Part shown: in pieces, positions 24,525 through 31,821 of the stretch
Position numbering within the stretch: position 1 is the first letter of the stretch
Layout: each line of letters starts with the position of its first letter
NCBI RefSeq assembly: GCF_004358165.1
Contig: NZ_SMTG01000004.1
Span: 557,893 to 621,892, forward strand
Length of the DNA stretch: 64,000 nt
Reading direction: 5' to 3'
DNA from: Luteimonas terrae
GTDB taxonomy: Bacteria; Pseudomonadota; Gammaproteobacteria; Xanthomonadales; Xanthomonadaceae
Translations under genes and position numbers: made by a program
Notes under the pieces: model-generated
Told to the model about the DNA's origin: nothing
Databases searched by the model: none
Seen by the model: the letters and a program-made list of their open reading frames with translations, nothing else

Positions 24525-26087
24525 TCAAACCAGTTTCTCTACGACGCCGCTGACACCCGCTACGAGTTTCCAATGACGGCGCTCATCTGCCCCAAGTTTG
24601 TGGGTAGCACAGAGAATACCGAGGCGAAGCATGTGTGAAGCACTTACGTACGAGTCTTTGATTGCAACTGCCTGAGCTCGTGTGCCGGATTTGTGTATCA
24701 CGAGCGCACAAGAGCGTTTTATGACCTCAGAGGTATTGTCGTTGAACAGCTTCATGATCTCGTTTGCATGGTTCCAGTCTGGCGAAGAGGAGAAGATATG
24801 TAGGATCCACATCGCGTAGTAAGGCGGAGGCGGCCGCCTCTTACTTTGCAGCGGCTTTAAGAGCTTCTTTGCGATCCTCCTCCGTTCAGCACTGGTAAGG
24901 TCGTCAAAAGAGAGGACGTAAGTAGCAATATGCTCCGCAACTGGATAAAGAAGCTCTGCATTGTCAATGACGAGCTCAAGAACTTCTCGCTTGAGATCGG
25001 CGGGCGCTCCTGGGATTCTCGGAAGCTTCGTGAGTGCGTACGTAACCGCCTGATAGTCGACGAGCTCGGTGTCCTGCATTGATGCTCTTAGAATTCCGAC
25101 TACGTCATGGCCTTGCAGAGCATTAAGAATCTCTTCTATTTCTTCTTCTTCTGGCTCTTCGGCGTCCTCGTAATCGTCACCGGCGTCTCTGAACATCTGA
25201 ACTACCGCGTCACGATCAGTCAGCCTGTCGTCGTGACGAATAAGGTGGTGTTCTCGGTAGCCAGCGATCGGCAGAATCTGCGTCTTTGCGGATTGCAACG
25301 TGAGTCCATGGCGCGTGTAGAGCCACTCACCGAGGGTGAAAAGCACTGACTGCGCCTCATACTCACTCTTTGTAAAGATGACAAAGTCGTCTACCCATCT
25401 GGCGAAATCAACACCACTCGTCTTAAGTTGAGTGTCTACGTCTATTAGAAGCGCTTCGGCGAGCAGGCGAGAGGCGTAGGGACCTACCGGTATGCCGTAG
25501 CTATCCTTCCCCATCAGGTTGCCAATTAGTTTTTTAACGAGGATTCGAGCAACGTCACGTACGCGTTGTGTTGTTGCAACGCTCTCAATCACATTCTCGA
25601 GTCTGTGCTGATAGATGCGAGCGTAGAAATCAGCTATGTCTGCAACGGCGACGTACTTAAAAGCGGGTCGCTCTGCTAACTCAGCAAGGCGAGCCTGATA
25701 CAAATCATAGGCGCCTCTAACGTTATATATCTCACCGTCGGTAGTTGGTGCCGCACGGTATGAGAATACGTTCTTCGAACGAGCCGGGAGCCTATTGGCC
25801 TCAATGTCTTTCTTCGCGATCAGCGTCAGAGCGGTGTAGATCAGTAAATCATGCGGATGTAGTAGGTGCAAGACACGAACGTTTGCGCGGTTCTTCGGCG
25901 AGAAAACCGTAAGTGGTTTGTAAGGGACGTATGTATCGAGATCTATCTGTCCGATTGCATCTCGGATTGCGGGCCAGTTCGCAACTACGACATCCCACTC
26001 GGGTGGTGCCGGCAGCATGGCGCTATAGCCATGGTGCTGGATGGCTGCGAAGGAATTGTCTAGATCTTGAGCTGTTAGCGAAAACAT
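24525..26087 (-). CDS. Reverse transcriptase with helical C-terminal domain, resembling defence-associated (UG/Abi-type) RTs
   Basis: 520 residues. Reverse-transcriptase motifs in order: N-terminal region with KNVFSYRAAP (105-114), motif A VADIADFYARIYQH (D150, D153), motif B YGIPVGPYASRLLAEALL (198-215) and motif C RWVDDFVIF with D233-D234 in place of the usual YxDD. These are the features of the unknown-group/Abi RTs rather than of group II introns or retrons: there is no maturase X/En domain and no msr-msd RNA is evident. Residues 300-520 are acidic at first (EEPEEEEIEEILNAL) and then all-helical, like the alpha-repeat domains of AbiA/AbiK-type RTs. It is a stand-alone cassette in an integron array. 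A phage-defence role is inferred from family and context. Confidence 0.85.
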   Translation of the reverse strand: MFSLTAQDLDNSFAAIQHHGYSAMLPAPPEWDVVVANWPAIRDAIGQIDLDTYVPYKPLTVFSPKNRANVRVLHLLHPHDLLIYTALTLIAKKDIEANRLPARSKNVFSYRAAPTTDGEIYNVRGAYDLYQARLAELAERPAFKYVAVADIADFYARIYQHRLENVIESVATTQRVRDVARILVKKLIGNLMGKDSYGIPVGPYASRLLAEALLIDVDTQLKTSGVDFARWVDDFVIFTKSEYEAQSVLFTLGEWLYTRHGLTLQSAKTQILPIAGYREHHLIRHDDRLTDRDAVVQMFRDAGDDYEDAEEPEEEEIEEILNALQGHDVVGILRASMQDTELVDYQAVTYALTKLPRIPGAPADLKREVLELVIDNAELLYPVAEHIATYVLSFDDLTSAERRRIAKKLLKPLQSKRRPPPPYYAMWILHIFSSSPDWNHANEIMKLFNDNTSEVIKRSCALVIHKSGTRAQAVAIKDSYVSASHMLRLGILCATHKLGADERRHWKLVAGVSGVVEKLV

Positions 26088-26096
26088 TTGGTAGGC

Positions 26097-26156
26097 ACCT
26101 AACGCCAGAATTAACCCGCGCCGCGAATAGGCGTCGGTTTGAATGACTTGTTACAT
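26097..26156 (-). repeat. attC site after the TIR-like gene
   Basis: Minus strand: ATGTAAC (R''), AAGTCATTCAAACCGACGCC, core with TATTCGCGG, CGCGGGTTAATTCTGGC, GTTAGGT (R'). The TAG stop codon of the TIR-like gene lies 2 bases before it. 60 bp. Confidence 0.85.
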
Positions 26157-26158
26157 TC

Positions 26159-26917
26159 CTAGCTTGATGCTCGCGTGATCGCTTCAGGACTAAGAACAAA
26201 CCCCGCTGCACGAAGACGATCAGCAAGCTTTGGCACAGCCTCTTTTACGTGGTCATTAAAGGGAATGTACAGAATTCCTTGTGCGTCGGATGGAACCTCC
26301 ATGTGGCCACGCTTGAGAATAGCCACGTTTGCACGCCCCACAGCAGAAATCAGCATACCTGTCTCTAGGACGACATTCTGTCTGGCGCGTGGCTGGATAG
26401 CGTCTGCACCTTCAGCCTTGGAGTAGCCCATATCATCAGGAGTCATGAGCACTATCCCGAAGCGGGCTTGGTTGTTGCGCGGACCAATTTCAGCTTCGAG
26501 CGCCTCAATTATCGTCAATCCGCCGCCTCCAGTATTTGCTAGAACAAAAGGATCGAGGCCGAGCTTATGTAGTACGAGCTCCAACTGCTCGCGGGCGGCG
26601 GTGTCGTGCCCATGAACTAGAAAAACCTTCTTATTTGCTGTTGCTGGGTTGACTGGTGCGGCTGGCTCACCAATTGGTTCTGGCGTAGCCGGATCTGCAG
26701 CGACACCTGTATATGTGGCCCAAGCCGCATCTATTCTTTCCCGCTGCTCACGTGGACCTTGAAAAAGCAAAGTGCCTTTGGCTGGGTACCAGTTGACGAT
26801 CGCACCTTCGGTTGTACGGATCTGATGGCCGTGCTCTTGATCCACAACTTGATCAATTGAGAAGCCACACCCCTTTACGGTAGTCATCAAATCTTCAAGC
26901 GAGCCGTTGTGCTTCAT
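26159..26917 (-). CDS. TIR-like predicted nucleotide-binding protein (CapTIR/PF10137-like)
   Basis: 252 residues in two parts. Residues 97-235 form a TIR-like Rossmann domain: KKVFLVHGHDTAAREQLELVL (97-117), TIIEALE (135-141), ARFGIVLMTPDDMGYSK (151-167), and RARQNVVLETGMLISAVGR (177-195), ending with GILYIPFNDH. This is the pattern of the predicted nucleotide-binding TIR-like family whose members act as NADase-type effectors in CBASS and Pycsar systems. Residues 1-56 are a small domain (GFSIDQVVDQEHGHQIRTTE, NWYPAKGTLLFQG) similar in pattern to TBP-like strand-helix modules; its role is unknown. A proline/alanine linker joins the two. No cyclase gene is adjacent. It is the first cassette of the array in reading direction. 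Confidence 0.83.
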   Translation of the reverse strand: MKHNGSLEDLMTTVKGCGFSIDQVVDQEHGHQIRTTEGAIVNWYPAKGTLLFQGPREQRERIDAAWATYTGVAADPATPEPIGEPAAPVNPATANKKVFLVHGHDTAAREQLELVLHKLGLDPFVLANTGGGGLTIIEALEAEIGPRNNQARFGIVLMTPDDMGYSKAEGADAIQPRARQNVVLETGMLISAVGRANVAILKRGHMEVPSDAQGILYIPFNDHVKEAVPKLADRLRAAGFVLSPEAITRASS

Positions 26918-27143
26918 GCGAAGAACTCCAAAGGGATATAACTACTATTCGGCCCAAATGTGGGGCGTTGCAACGAGTATGACCTGCCACCACAACCCGC
27001 GCTATCGGACGACCACCCGCCGAACATCAACGGCTTGGATCGCTTGGGCTTGGCACGTGCTGCAACGTGTTACGCGACATTCCTGTCCTCTCGGCGTTAC
27101 AGGACGAGTCCGCTGCATATAACGCGTTTATCCTCCCAGAACG
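26918..27143. other. Upstream edge of the cassette array, no gene seen
   Basis: About 226 bp between the TIR-like gene and the terminator shared with the M3 peptidase gene. On the minus strand GTTATATC (about 26936-26943) could be a cassette junction, and ATATAACGCG recurs near 27118, but no complete attC or attI could be drawn and no integrase fragment was found. It should contain the promoter for the TIR-like gene. Confidence 0.4.
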
Positions 27144-27173
27144 AAACAGGGCGGCCGAATGGCCGCCCTGTTT
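27144..27173. terminator. Bidirectional stem-loop terminator after the M3 peptidase gene
   Basis: Perfect 13-bp stem AAACAGGGCGGCC / GGCCGCCCTGTTT with loop GAAT. The arms end in T-rich/A-rich runs on both strands. It lies 42 bases past the peptidase stop codon and marks the chromosomal side of the cassette block. Confidence 0.85.
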
Positions 27174-27214
27174 CTGAAGACTACATTCCGCCACTCAATG
27201 CGCGACGGCGTCTT

Positions 27215-29365
27215 TCACTTCAACCCGCGATGCTCCAGCAACGGCTCCACGCTGGGTTCTTTCCCACGGAACTCGCGGTAGGCCACCTTCAGATCACGCG
27301 AATGGCCGATCGACAGGATCTTGTCGCGGAAGATCTGTCCGTTTTCGCGGGTCAGGCCGCCGTTCTCGCGGAACCACTGGAAGGCGTCGTGGTCGAGGAC
27401 TTCGGCGCCGAAGTAGGCGTAGTAGCCGGCCGCATAGCCGCCGCCCCAGATGTGGCTGAAGTAGCTGGTGCGGTAGCGCGGCGGCACGGCGGCGAGGTCG
27501 ACCTTGTACTTCTCGAGCGCCTGCTTCTCGAAGGCGTCGACGTCCTGCTTGGCTTCGCCGGCGGGCAGCGTGTGCCAGGCGAGGTCGAGCAGGGCGGCCG
27601 AAAGGTATTCGGTGGTTGCGTAGCCCTGGTTGAAGGTGCGGGCGGTGACGATCTTGTCGACCAGCGCCTGCGGCATGGCTTCGCCGGTCTGGTAGTGCTT
27701 GGCGTAGTTGGCGAAGACCTTGGGGTCGAGCGCCCAGTGCTCGTTGAACTGCGAGGGGAATTCGACGAAATCGCGCGGGGTGTTGGTGCCGGCGACCGAT
27801 GGGTACTTCGTCTTCGAGAAGAAGCCGTGCAGGGCGTGGCCGAACTCGTGGAACAGCGTGGTCACGTCGTCGAAGCTCAGCAGCGCGGGCTGGCCGGCGG
27901 CGGGCTTGGTGAAGTTCTCGACGTTGTAGACCACCGGAATCGTGCCGGTCAGGCCGTTCTGTTCGACGAAGTTGCCCATCCACGCGCCGCCCTGCTTGCT
28001 GTCGCGCTTGAAGGGGTCGAGGTAGAACAGCGCGAGCTGCTTGCCGTCGGCATCGAAGATGTCGAACACCCGCACGTCGGGATGGTAGACCGGGATGTCC
28101 TTCCGCTCCTTGGCGGTGATGCCGTAGAGCTGGTTGGCGGCGAAGAACACGCCGTCGTTGAGCACGCGGTCGAGCTCGAAGTAGGGCTTGATCTGCGATT
28201 CGTCGAGATCGAACTCGGCCTTGCGGACCTGCTCGGCGTAGAAGTCCCAGTCGGCGGCGCCGGCGGTGAAGCCGCCGTTCTGCGCATCGACCACGCCCTG
28301 GATCTTGGCGAGCTCGGCGCGCGCGCGCGCGGTGGCGGCAGGCACGGTGTCGGTCAGCAGCTTGAGTGCGGCTTCCGGCGTCTTCGCCATCTGGTCGGCG
28401 ATGCTGTAGGCGGCGTAGTTCGGGTAGCCCAGCAGCTGCGCCTGGCGCGCACGCAGTTCGGCGAGGCGCTGGATGGTGGCGCGGGTGTCGTTGGCGTCGC
28501 CCTTCTCGGCGCGGCCGGTCGAGGCGGCCAGCACGCGCTCGCGCAAGCTCCGGTTCTTGAGCGAGGCAAGTACCGGCTGCTGCGTGGTGTTCTGCAGCGT
28601 GAGCAGCCACTGGCCGTCCTTGCCGGCGGCCTTGGCGGCATCGGCGGCGGCGGCGATCGCGCCTGCGTCGAGGCCGTCGAGTTCGGCGACGTCGGTGACG
28701 AACACGCCGCCGGCATTGCTCGCGGCCAGCAGCTTGTTGCCGAACGCGGTCGACAGCGTGGACGACTCGGCATTGAGCTTGCGCAGCTCGGCCTTGTCGG
28801 CATCGTTGAGCAGCGCGCCGGCGCGGACGAAGCCGTCGTGCGTGTGCTCGAGCACGGTGCGCTGTTCGGCGTCGAGGCCCAGCGTGTCGCGCTGGTCGTA
28901 GAGCGTCTTGACGCGCGCGAACAGCGCCGGGTCGAGATGGATCGCGTCGCTGTGCTCGGCGAGCTTGGGCGCCAGCGCTTCCTCGACACCCTGCAGGGTC
29001 TCGTTGGTGTTGGCGCCGGTGAGCATGAAGAACACATTGACCGAGCGGGTCAGCAGTTCGCCGCTGCGCTCCATCGCCTCGATGGTGTTCTCGAAGGTCG
29101 GCGCTTCCGGGTTGTCGGCGATTTTGCGGATCTCGGCCAGGTGCTGCTTCATGCCTTCTTCGATGGCCGGCTGGTAGTCGGCGTCTTTGAGCTTGTCGAA
29201 GGGCGGCGCCTGGAAGGGCAGCGTGCTGGCGGTGAACAGGGCGTTCTCGGCCGGCGCGGCCGTGGCGGTTTCGGTGGCGGGCATCGTGGACTCGGGGGCG
29301 GTGCGGTCGCCGCAGGCGGTCAGGGCCAGCGCGATCGCGGAGGACAGGAGCAATGTACGCAACAT
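27215..29365 (-). CDS. dcp: M3 family peptidyl-dipeptidase (Dcp-like), lipoprotein
   Basis: 716 residues. Lipoprotein signal MLRTLLLSSAIALALTAC (C18), then the thimet-oligopeptidase/Dcp fold. The zinc site is HEFGHALHG with the downstream Glu in PRDFVEFPSQFNEHW, and the C-terminal substrate block SHIWGGGYAAGYYAYFGAEVL is typical of Dcp. E. coli Dcp removes C-terminal dipeptides; here the lipobox predicts membrane anchoring in the periplasm. The ATG at 29365 was chosen for the signal peptide; the longer open frame lacks one. It is monocistronic, ending at a strong terminator. Confidence 0.93.
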   Translation of the reverse strand: MLRTLLLSSAIALALTACGDRTAPESTMPATETATAAPAENALFTASTLPFQAPPFDKLKDADYQPAIEEGMKQHLAEIRKIADNPEAPTFENTIEAMERSGELLTRSVNVFFMLTGANTNETLQGVEEALAPKLAEHSDAIHLDPALFARVKTLYDQRDTLGLDAEQRTVLEHTHDGFVRAGALLNDADKAELRKLNAESSTLSTAFGNKLLAASNAGGVFVTDVAELDGLDAGAIAAAADAAKAAGKDGQWLLTLQNTTQQPVLASLKNRSLRERVLAASTGRAEKGDANDTRATIQRLAELRARQAQLLGYPNYAAYSIADQMAKTPEAALKLLTDTVPAATARARAELAKIQGVVDAQNGGFTAGAADWDFYAEQVRKAEFDLDESQIKPYFELDRVLNDGVFFAANQLYGITAKERKDIPVYHPDVRVFDIFDADGKQLALFYLDPFKRDSKQGGAWMGNFVEQNGLTGTIPVVYNVENFTKPAAGQPALLSFDDVTTLFHEFGHALHGFFSKTKYPSVAGTNTPRDFVEFPSQFNEHWALDPKVFANYAKHYQTGEAMPQALVDKIVTARTFNQGYATTEYLSAALLDLAWHTLPAGEAKQDVDAFEKQALEKYKVDLAAVPPRYRTSYFSHIWGGGYAAGYYAYFGAEVLDHDAFQWFRENGGLTRENGQIFRDKILSIGHSRDLKVAYREFRGKEPSVEPLLEHRGLK

Positions 29366-29483
29366 GGGAGGAAACTCCGGAAAGGCAACACGGGGATGAC
29401 GTCGGTCGCGCTGCGCGCGGCCCGCCAGCCGCGCAGCGTGCGCCTGTCCGGGCCGCTTGGATATGTGCCGTTGGTTGGCCGAT

Positions 29484-30539
29484 TCAGCTTGCAGTGCGGG
29501 CCGAACGGGACGGCGCTTCGTCGCAGTCCTTCGGCCCGATGTCCCCCGCGCCACCATCGGGCCGGAGCGTCGTGGTGTCGGGAAGCGTGGAGGCCGACGG
29601 CGTCACGACAGCCTGGGACAGGCGCGTTGCTCGAGCTATCTCGACCGGGGTCGCGGCTGCGCGCAAGGTCGCGAGATGGTGCGCGACCGAGCGCGCGGTC
29701 GGGTGATCCGCAGGCAGGCGCGTCACCTCCGGATGACGCTCCAGGACGGAGAACCAGGCCAGGGCGCGGGTGAGGTCCGGCGTGACGACCTGGGCCAGGA
29801 ACGGGCGCCAGTGCCCGCCATCGCTGTCCGCGTACGCCATCGCAAGTGCGTAAGCGCTGGCCGCATCTCCCTCCGTGGCGGCACGACGCGCGAGCTCTTC
29901 CGCTTCCTGGCGGTAGGTCTGCAATGCCGGGATCGCCTCCAGCAGGTCATGCCAGCGGAATGCGTTGCCGATGGCGTAATGGCGCATCGCAGGCACATGG
30001 CCCGCGAGCGCCGCCTGTCTCCAGTAGCGCGCGCGGCCCGCGGGGCCCAAGGCAGGCACCGCGTCGCACAGCGCGACGGCCTCGCGGGTGTCACGGATCG
30101 GCGCGGCGAGCCGCTCGCGCGATCGCACGATTCGCTCCCGCGCTTCTGCGGGTCCGCGGAAAGCTTCGATGTTCGTCGTCAGTTGGTCGGATTGGAGGGT
30201 GAGCGCGCGCAGATGGACGCGTTGCATTTCACAGCGTTCGTGCTCGGACGCGAGGCGACAGGCGGCGCCCGCTTCTCCGGCGGCGGCCCGACTGCGCAGT
30301 TCGGCATCGATCTGCGCCAGAGGCGTGCCCACGGGTGGTAACGGCCGAGCCGATACGACGACGCCTGCAGTCGTGTCTGCTCCAACCGTGGCAGGCGTGG
30401 CGTCCTGTGCGCGCTCCGGGTCGGCGGCGCCGTCCGGCGCCGCTGGAGACGACATGGGCACTTGGCTTTGGCCAGCGAGATAGCCGACGCCGGCGGCCGC
30501 CAGAACGGCCAACAGTGCAACTGCGAGCGACTTCTTCAT
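29484..30539 (-). CDS. Exported or membrane-anchored protein with Sel1/TPR-like helices
   Basis: 351 residues. N-terminal MKKSLAVALLAVLAAAGVGYLAG is an uncleaved anchor or signal. After a Pro/Ala-rich linker the chain is helical: ARYWRQAALAGHVPAMRHYAIGNAF and EAEELARRAATEGDAASAYALAMAYADSD are two Sel1-like repeat units (A-x3-G-x2-A-x3-Y). The C-terminus from about 300 is low-complexity and probably disordered. Such proteins are common in Lysobacter-type genomes and are of unknown role. The ATG at 30539 is preferred to a TTG three codons upstream. Confidence 0.72.
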   Translation of the reverse strand: MKKSLAVALLAVLAAAGVGYLAGQSQVPMSSPAAPDGAADPERAQDATPATVGADTTAGVVVSARPLPPVGTPLAQIDAELRSRAAAGEAGAACRLASEHERCEMQRVHLRALTLQSDQLTTNIEAFRGPAEARERIVRSRERLAAPIRDTREAVALCDAVPALGPAGRARYWRQAALAGHVPAMRHYAIGNAFRWHDLLEAIPALQTYRQEAEELARRAATEGDAASAYALAMAYADSDGGHWRPFLAQVVTPDLTRALAWFSVLERHPEVTRLPADHPTARSVAHHLATLRAAATPVEIARATRLSQAVVTPSASTLPDTTTLRPDGGAGDIGPKDCDEAPSRSARTAS

Positions 30540-30567
30540 GCGGCGCAATCCCTGTGCCGATCGATGA

Positions 30568-31176
30568 TCATGTGGTCCCGCGGTTCTTGCCCATCCACGG
30601 CACGTACCAAGCGCGGATCTTCGCCATGTCGGCGTCCGGATCGTCGCTGGGCTCGATCAGCGGACCGAAGCCGATGATCCTGTCGGGATAGTGGAAGTAC
30701 AGCGTCTGGATCGGCACGTTGGCGGCCTTGGCGATTTTCCAGAAGCCGGTCTTCCAGCGCTCCACGCGCTTGCGCGTGCCTTCGGGGGCCAGGCCGTACC
30801 AGAACGGCTCGCCGGCATGGATGGCGGCGGCGGCCTGTTCGATGACGCGCGAGGCGCGGCTGCGGTCGACGGGAATCACGCCCAGTCCGCGCAACGCCCA
30901 GCCGAGCACCGGCACGCGGAACAGCGAGTCCTTGCCCAGCACGCGGATGTCCAGGCCCAACGCGGCCTTGGCCGCGAAGCCCCAGACGCCGTCCCAGTTC
31001 GACGAATGCGGCGCGCCGATCAGCACCAGTCGCGAGATGTTCGGCAGTTCGCCCACCACGCGCCAGCCGCCGATGCGCAGGATGGTGCGACCGATCCAGC
31101 GCGCGAGGCCGCTGGGCTTCACGCGCGGTGCCTGCGGCGGTACGGGAATCAGAAACGGATACTTCTGTGTGCTCAT
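30568..31176 (-). CDS. 1-acyl-sn-glycerol-3-phosphate acyltransferase family protein (PlsC-like)
   Basis: 202 residues. The acyltransferase motifs are present: PHSSNWDG (H-x4-D catalytic block, around residue 55) and APEGTRKR (lysophosphatidate-binding block). GVIPVDRSRASRVIEQAA between them matches the short bacterial PlsC-like family used in phospholipid or ornithine-lipid synthesis. No signal peptide; it is a peripheral/inner-membrane enzyme. ATG at 31176 gives MSTQKYPFLIP; the longer open frame upstream overlaps arfB and lacks family features. arfB ends 13 bases upstream, so the two may share a transcript. Confidence 0.87.
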   Translation of the reverse strand: MSTQKYPFLIPVPPQAPRVKPSGLARWIGRTILRIGGWRVVGELPNISRLVLIGAPHSSNWDGVWGFAAKAALGLDIRVLGKDSLFRVPVLGWALRGLGVIPVDRSRASRVIEQAAAAIHAGEPFWYGLAPEGTRKRVERWKTGFWKIAKAANVPIQTLYFHYPDRIIGFGPLIEPSDDPDADMAKIRAWYVPWMGKNRGTT

Positions 31177-31189
31177 GCGTCCTCGGCGC

Positions 31190-31600
31190 TCAATCCCAGT
31201 CGCGCCCGGCGCGACCGCGCTTGATGGTACTGCGTCCACGTTTCTCGCCCAGCCGCCGTTCCTTGGAACCGCGCGTAGGCTTGGTCGCCACGCGGGCCTT
31301 GGGCACCACGTAGCCAGCGGCGACGAAGGTCGCGAGGCGCTCGCGCGCGTCCTCGCGGTTGCGCTCCTGGGTGCGGAACCGCTGCGCGCTGATGACCAGC
31401 ACGCCGGCATCGGTCACGCGGCGGTCGCGCTTGGCCAGCAGCCGCGCACGCACGTGTTCGGGCAGCGTCGGCGAGGCGGCGATGTCGAAGCGCAGCTCGA
31501 CCGCAGTGGCGACCTTGTTGACGTTCTGGCCGCCCGGCCCGCTCGCGCGCACGAAGCGTTCGACGAGTTCGTCTTCTGGGATGGCAGCCGGGGTGGACAT
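31190..31600 (-). CDS. arfB: Peptidyl-tRNA hydrolase ArfB (release-factor-like ribosome rescue)
   Basis: 136 residues. The GGQ catalytic loop is in RASGPGGQNVNKVATAVELR (residues 18-37). The protein lacks the codon-recognition domain of true release factors and ends in the long basic tail (ATKPTRGSKERRLGEKRGRS) that enters the empty mRNA channel, as known for E. coli ArfB/YaeJ. It rescues stalled ribosomes independently of tmRNA. Length and domain match the family exactly. Its 5' side faces a gap containing two hairpin repeats. Confidence 0.95.
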   Translation of the reverse strand: MSTPAAIPEDELVERFVRASGPGGQNVNKVATAVELRFDIAASPTLPEHVRARLLAKRDRRVTDAGVLVISAQRFRTQERNREDARERLATFVAAGYVVPKARVATKPTRGSKERRLGEKRGRSTIKRGRAGRDWD

Positions 31601-31666
31601 CGGTCGCGATTGTAGACGGGTGGGTATGGCCGAGGCATTCCGCGGTTGTACGGCACGCGTTTGAAG

Positions 31667-31703
31667 CCCTCCCCCGCAGGCGGGGGAGGGTTGGGTGGGG
31701 GCG
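31667..31703 (+). repeat. GC-rich hairpin repeat, copy 4
   Basis: Perfect 11-bp stem CCCTCCCCCGC / GCGGGGGAGGG (31667-31677, 31680-31690, loop AG), then TTGGGTGGGGGCGA. Followed 76 bases later by an inverted copy, making a convergent pair between arfB and truC. Confidence 0.8.
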
Positions 31704-31779
31704 AAGTGTCAGGCCAAGATTTTTCTTATCGTGCGAATCAGCACTGTGCGCGAATCATTCGCTCGTGATTGGAGGGTTC

Positions 31780-31816
31780 GCCCCCATCCCAGCCTTCCCC
31801 CGCGGGCGGGGGAAGG
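31780..31816 (-). repeat. GC-rich hairpin repeat, copy 5, with compensatory stem change
   Basis: Inverted relative to copy 4. Stem CCTTCCCCCGC / GCGGGGGAAGG at 31793-31803 and 31806-31816 (loop GG); the third pair is changed from C-G to T-A on both arms. It is preceded by CGCCCCCATCCCAG, the reverse complement of the family tail with small changes. Confidence 0.78.
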
Positions 31817-31821
31817 GGCGG

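Larger units (their letters stand above)
22571..26943 (-). mobile_element. Integron gene-cassette array without integrase (CALIN)
   Basis: Five attC-like sites (22571-22632, 23105-23164, 23782-23840, 24465-24523, 26097-26156) separate five minus-strand genes, each site starting at or within a few bases of the preceding stop codon. The sites share the cassette layout: outer R boxes, inner CAAGCCG/CGGCTTAA arms, and a short palindromic core. The DNA is visibly less GC-rich than the flanks. No tyrosine recombinase of the IntI type is encoded in the window, so the array fits the definition of a cluster of attC sites lacking an integrase. The upstream edge is uncertain; GTTATATC at about 26936-26943 (minus strand) could be the recombination point of the first cassette. 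Confidence 0.85.

Noticed and set aside
24525..26087. Group II intron or retron
   Set aside because: No maturase or endonuclease domain, no intron domain V-like hairpin, and no inverted-repeat msr-msd pattern were visible near the RT.
22571..26156. CRISPR array
   Set aside because: The repeated elements are about 60 bp, imperfect, and separated by whole genes. They match attC sites rather than direct repeats with short spacers.
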